Origin: Mucidula mucida
Lineage: Eukaryota > Basidiomycota > Agaricomycetes > Agaricales > Physalacriaceae
DNA: 32,359 nt
Assembly: GCA_015501055.1 (NCBI GenBank)
Contig: JADNYV010000390.1
Location: 1 to 32,359 of the forward strand
Direction: 5' to 3'
Positions 29,668 to 32,359 of the stretch are shown one piece after another; the stretch's first letter is position 1, and every line of letters starts with the position of its first letter. Position numbers and translations under genes: made by a program. A model generated the notes under the pieces. It saw only the letters and a list, made by a program, of their open reading frames with translations. It was not told where the DNA came from and searched no databases.

Positions 29668-30197
29668 TGTTAGCGACTGACTAAGCCACGAGACTCAACC
29701 AGGTACCACAGCAAGAAACTAAGGAAAAAAGCGTTCGCGTTCGTAAGACTAGGCTAGGCCAGGTGTATAAACGAGATCGGAACTAAAGTACAATGATACT
29801 ACACTACTGCTTATATACTAGTAAGTCTGTGTTTGAGACTCCTTGTCCATACACGTTTCCCCTAGGGATGCTCCACGCCCTTGACCCAGTGTTGTATGCT
29901 ACTAGTCCGTGAAACCATTAAATACGAGTGGTAACTGCATGTAAATAATAATACTGAAAAGACCATGTGTACTACGAGTGTCGGCGGTGTGTATACAATA
30001 GGGAGTCCATGAGGTATCGGCATGTATGATGTCATCCATGTGTTGGACGTGTGTCCGACATGAGTACGGCTTCGGTAATGAACAGGGGTATGGTCGGTGA
30101 CGAAACAGATGACGAAACAGTCCGTTGGTTGATAAGACAAGGCCCCCGATAAGATATGATAAGATGTGAAAGTGTGAAAATATGGCCATTCATAACA
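29668..30197 (-). repeat. 3' LTR of element D
   Basis: A 530 bp inverted LTR of the same family, starting TGTTAGCGACTG and ending GCCATTCATAACA on the plus strand. It has more single-base differences from the A LTR than the LTR of C, for example near 29870 and 30001. Confidence 0.95.
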
Positions 30198-30208
30198 TCA
30201 CCCCCTCC

Positions 30209-32359
30209 TTAAGGCGCAAGTTCCATTCTGCGCCAGATTTGCTCCATGAGGGCCGCAGAGGGTAGCGTGACGTCAATAGGTTCGGTGTCAGGCGGTGGCA
30301 TGGGTCGGAATAGATGTGATGGAAATTGCGACATGGGGACTTCGATGCGAGCAAGCGCAGGTGGCTTCGGCTTGTTCGGGTACTGCTGGTGGAAATCGCG
30401 AATGGCTTCGTCAGCATTCTTGAGATTGCATGCCGGTTCCCATGTCTGCTCGTGTGTGCCATAACCCTTCCAGTGAACCTTGTATTGAAAACCTCCGCGG
30501 TACTTCCGGGAATTCACCACTTTCTCAACCTCCCATTCCGGTTCGGCGCCTTCCAGCACAGGTGGTGGACGCGTGTCTTGGGGTTGCGTCGGGAATTGCG
30601 GCTCGTGGTAAGGTGTCAGCAGAGCCTCATTGAACACGGGATGGATGCTTTTCCACGTGTGAGGAATCTGGAGCTTATAAGAGCTCGTCCCGACTTTCTT
30701 GATCACTTTGAACGGCCCGAAACGTTTGTCATCAAGCTTCTTCATTGGTTGGTCTGTGCTGAGATTCGTCCCTTCCAGCCATACTTTGTCGCCCTCCTTG
30801 TACTCTACTGCGTCTGTCCGCTTCCTGTCATAAAACCGTTTCATGTCCTCTTTGGCCATCTTCAATGCTGACCCCACTTCGTCCCATGTTTTCCTCATGC
30901 CGTCGGCAAACTCCTGCGCAGTCTCGTTTCTTGATGCCGTTTTCGGAGCGGTGCCTTTGTAGGGATGTCTGCCCATATCTGCGAAGAACGGAGTGACTTT
31001 GGTCGCCGAGTGAACTCGATCGTTGTAAACGAATTCAGCAGAGGGTAACCATTCGTGCCAGTCGTTCTGATGGTAGTTGACAAATAACCGTAAGAAACGT
31101 TCTATCTCTTGGTTCAACCGTTCTGTTTGCCCATTTGCCTGTGGATGGTACGCCGTCGTGAAGTTCCCTTCAATGCCCAACAGCCGGTATAACTCCTTCA
31201 TGAAACGCGAGTGGTATTGCGGACCTCAATCGTGTATCATCTGTCGCGGCAATCCATGTATGGGGAAGATTCGATCGCGGTAAATACGAGCCATGCCTTC
31301 TGACGTCAGGGTGGTGTGTGTTGGTATGATGCGTAACCGCTTTGTGAAATGGTCCACGAACGTGCTGATCGCATTGTATCCTCCCGACTCCGGCAACTCG
31401 CCGATCATGTCCGTCCCAACTTTCTCCCATGGTTCACTTGGTACGTCTATAGGATGGAGGGGTGCAGCCGGTTTTGTGCGATGTGACTTTGTAACTTGGC
31501 ATATTTGACACCCTTCCACGTATTCGCGGACGTCTTGGCTAATTCCTGGCCACCAATAGGTGCGTGTGATCAACTCGAGAGTCTTGTACCGTCCCGGATG
31601 CCCTGCAAGCTGTGCATCATGATGCATTCCAATAACTTTTCCCCGCAATTCCTTGTCCTTCGGTATGTAAATACGATCTTTCCATATAATAAGTCCGTTT
31701 TCCTTCTCTTCCCATCCTTTTTCTTTGTTTTCTAATGCTTTTTGTACGTATCTGTCCTTGCTTCCTTTTCTTTGTTTGATTTTGTTAAGTAATTTGTCCT
31801 CCGGTGTATCTACTGTATGTAAAGAGAATTGAATTTGTAAAATAAAAAACTCCGGCTTGAGCAAAACAACGTTTTCGTTATCTTTTTCCCCCTTCTCAAG
31901 GCCTGTCATCCTTGACAAGGCATCAGCTTTCCCCATCGTCTTGCCCGGCTTGTGAATCATCTGTATGTCATACTCTGCCAACTCCGTAACCCATCGCGCC
32001 TGCCTCCGGTTCAACTTCTGCGGTTTCCTAAAGTACTGAAGGTTTTGATGATCGGTAAAAACCTCCACTGTCTCCTTAGCGCCTAGGAGATATTGCCGCC
32101 AGTCGTCGATTGAGTCCATAATAGCCATCATCTCTTTGTCGTAGATCTCATAATTGCGCTCCACTTCGTTCAGCGCGCAAGACCGAAAGGCTACTGGTCT
32201 CCATTTTCCGTCAACAAACTGGGAAAGAACCGCCCCGTTCACATAGTTCGAGGAGTCCGCCTCAACTCAAAACTTGCCGTCGTCGCATGGTACAATCAGA
32301 ACGGGTTCTTCCGTCATCCTCCGTTTCAACTCCTCAAACGCCTCATGCTGCTCCATGCC
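30209..32359 (-). pseudogene. pol of element D: RNase H, integrase, chromodomain (two CGA to TGA stops)
   Basis: Read from the window edge leftward: the end of RT/RNase H (EEPVLIVPCDDGKF, then TGA at 32269-32267), RNase H (VNGAVLSQFVDGKWRP, FTDHQNLQYF), the integrase zinc region and core up to MIHD. A TGA at 31228-31226 then replaces the Arg of DRGPQY. The frame continues to the chromodomain (VEKVVNSRKYRGG, QTWEPACNLKNADEAI) and a complete C-terminus ending RRMELAP at TAA 30209. Apart from the two stops the frame appears uninterrupted, so D is the least damaged pol 3' half here. Confidence 0.9.

Larger units (their letters stand above)
29668..32359 (-). mobile_element. element D: 3' part of a gypsy chromovirus, minus strand, runs off the window
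   Basis: The 3' LTR (29668-30197) sits inside the RNase H region of element C. Polypurine tract, chromodomain, integrase, RNase H and the end of RT follow up to the window edge. D is the innermost and therefore youngest insertion of the B-C-D nest. Confidence 0.9.

Noticed and set aside
1..32359. CRISPR array, rRNA or bacterial operon features
   Set aside because: No regularly spaced identical repeats other than LTR-related copies, no conserved rRNA segments, and the introns and LTR elements point to a fungal nuclear genome.

Overview
The window looks like nuclear DNA of a filamentous basidiomycete, probably an Agaricomycete. Two protein genes carry 46-107 bp introns (mostly about 50 bp) with GTNNGT donors, and the rest is dominated by Ty3/gypsy LTR retrotransposons with chromodomains. 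I cannot name the species. No rRNA, intact tRNA or CRISPR array is visible.

Layout. 1-6580 is decayed sequence with faint internal duplications and at most one small spliced gene (2964-3211). 6589-9582 is a small gene island: a divergent pair made of a five-exon three-repeat Myb-like protein (minus strand) and a six-exon F-box protein (plus strand), sharing a 919 bp intergenic region. Both exon structures were worked out by hand; every splice phase closes and conserved motifs continue across the junctions. 9583-11437 holds relics and short repeats.

From 11438 to the window end the sequence is nested transposable elements. Element A (12115-19269) is a full-length but inactivated gypsy element with two LTRs of about 531 bp and a TGGAT target-site duplication. 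It sits inside a roughly 1 kb TIR element (11438-19616) whose ends carry long hairpins and are bordered by a direct repeat. Right of this are an older repeat, an AT-rich block, a decayed gypsy element of a second lineage (E), an LTR plus short tail of the first family (F), and a copia-type fragment. Then comes element B (plus strand, from 24154, with the only uninterrupted gag). B is cut at 27201 by element C (minus), and C is cut at 29667 by element D (minus), which runs off the window.

A, B, C, D and F belong to one family: LTRs of about 530 bp starting TGTTA and ending TAACA, polypurine tract AAGGAGGGGG, Gag with one CCHC knuckle, then protease, RT, RNase H, integrase and chromodomain. Three points stand out. 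Twelve bases just after the LTR are complementary to the predicted transcript start, which suggests Tf1-like self-priming. The protease active site reads NSG instead of DSG in every copy visible. Element A carries an in-frame 630 bp tandem duplication of the protease region. No copy is fully coding within the window.
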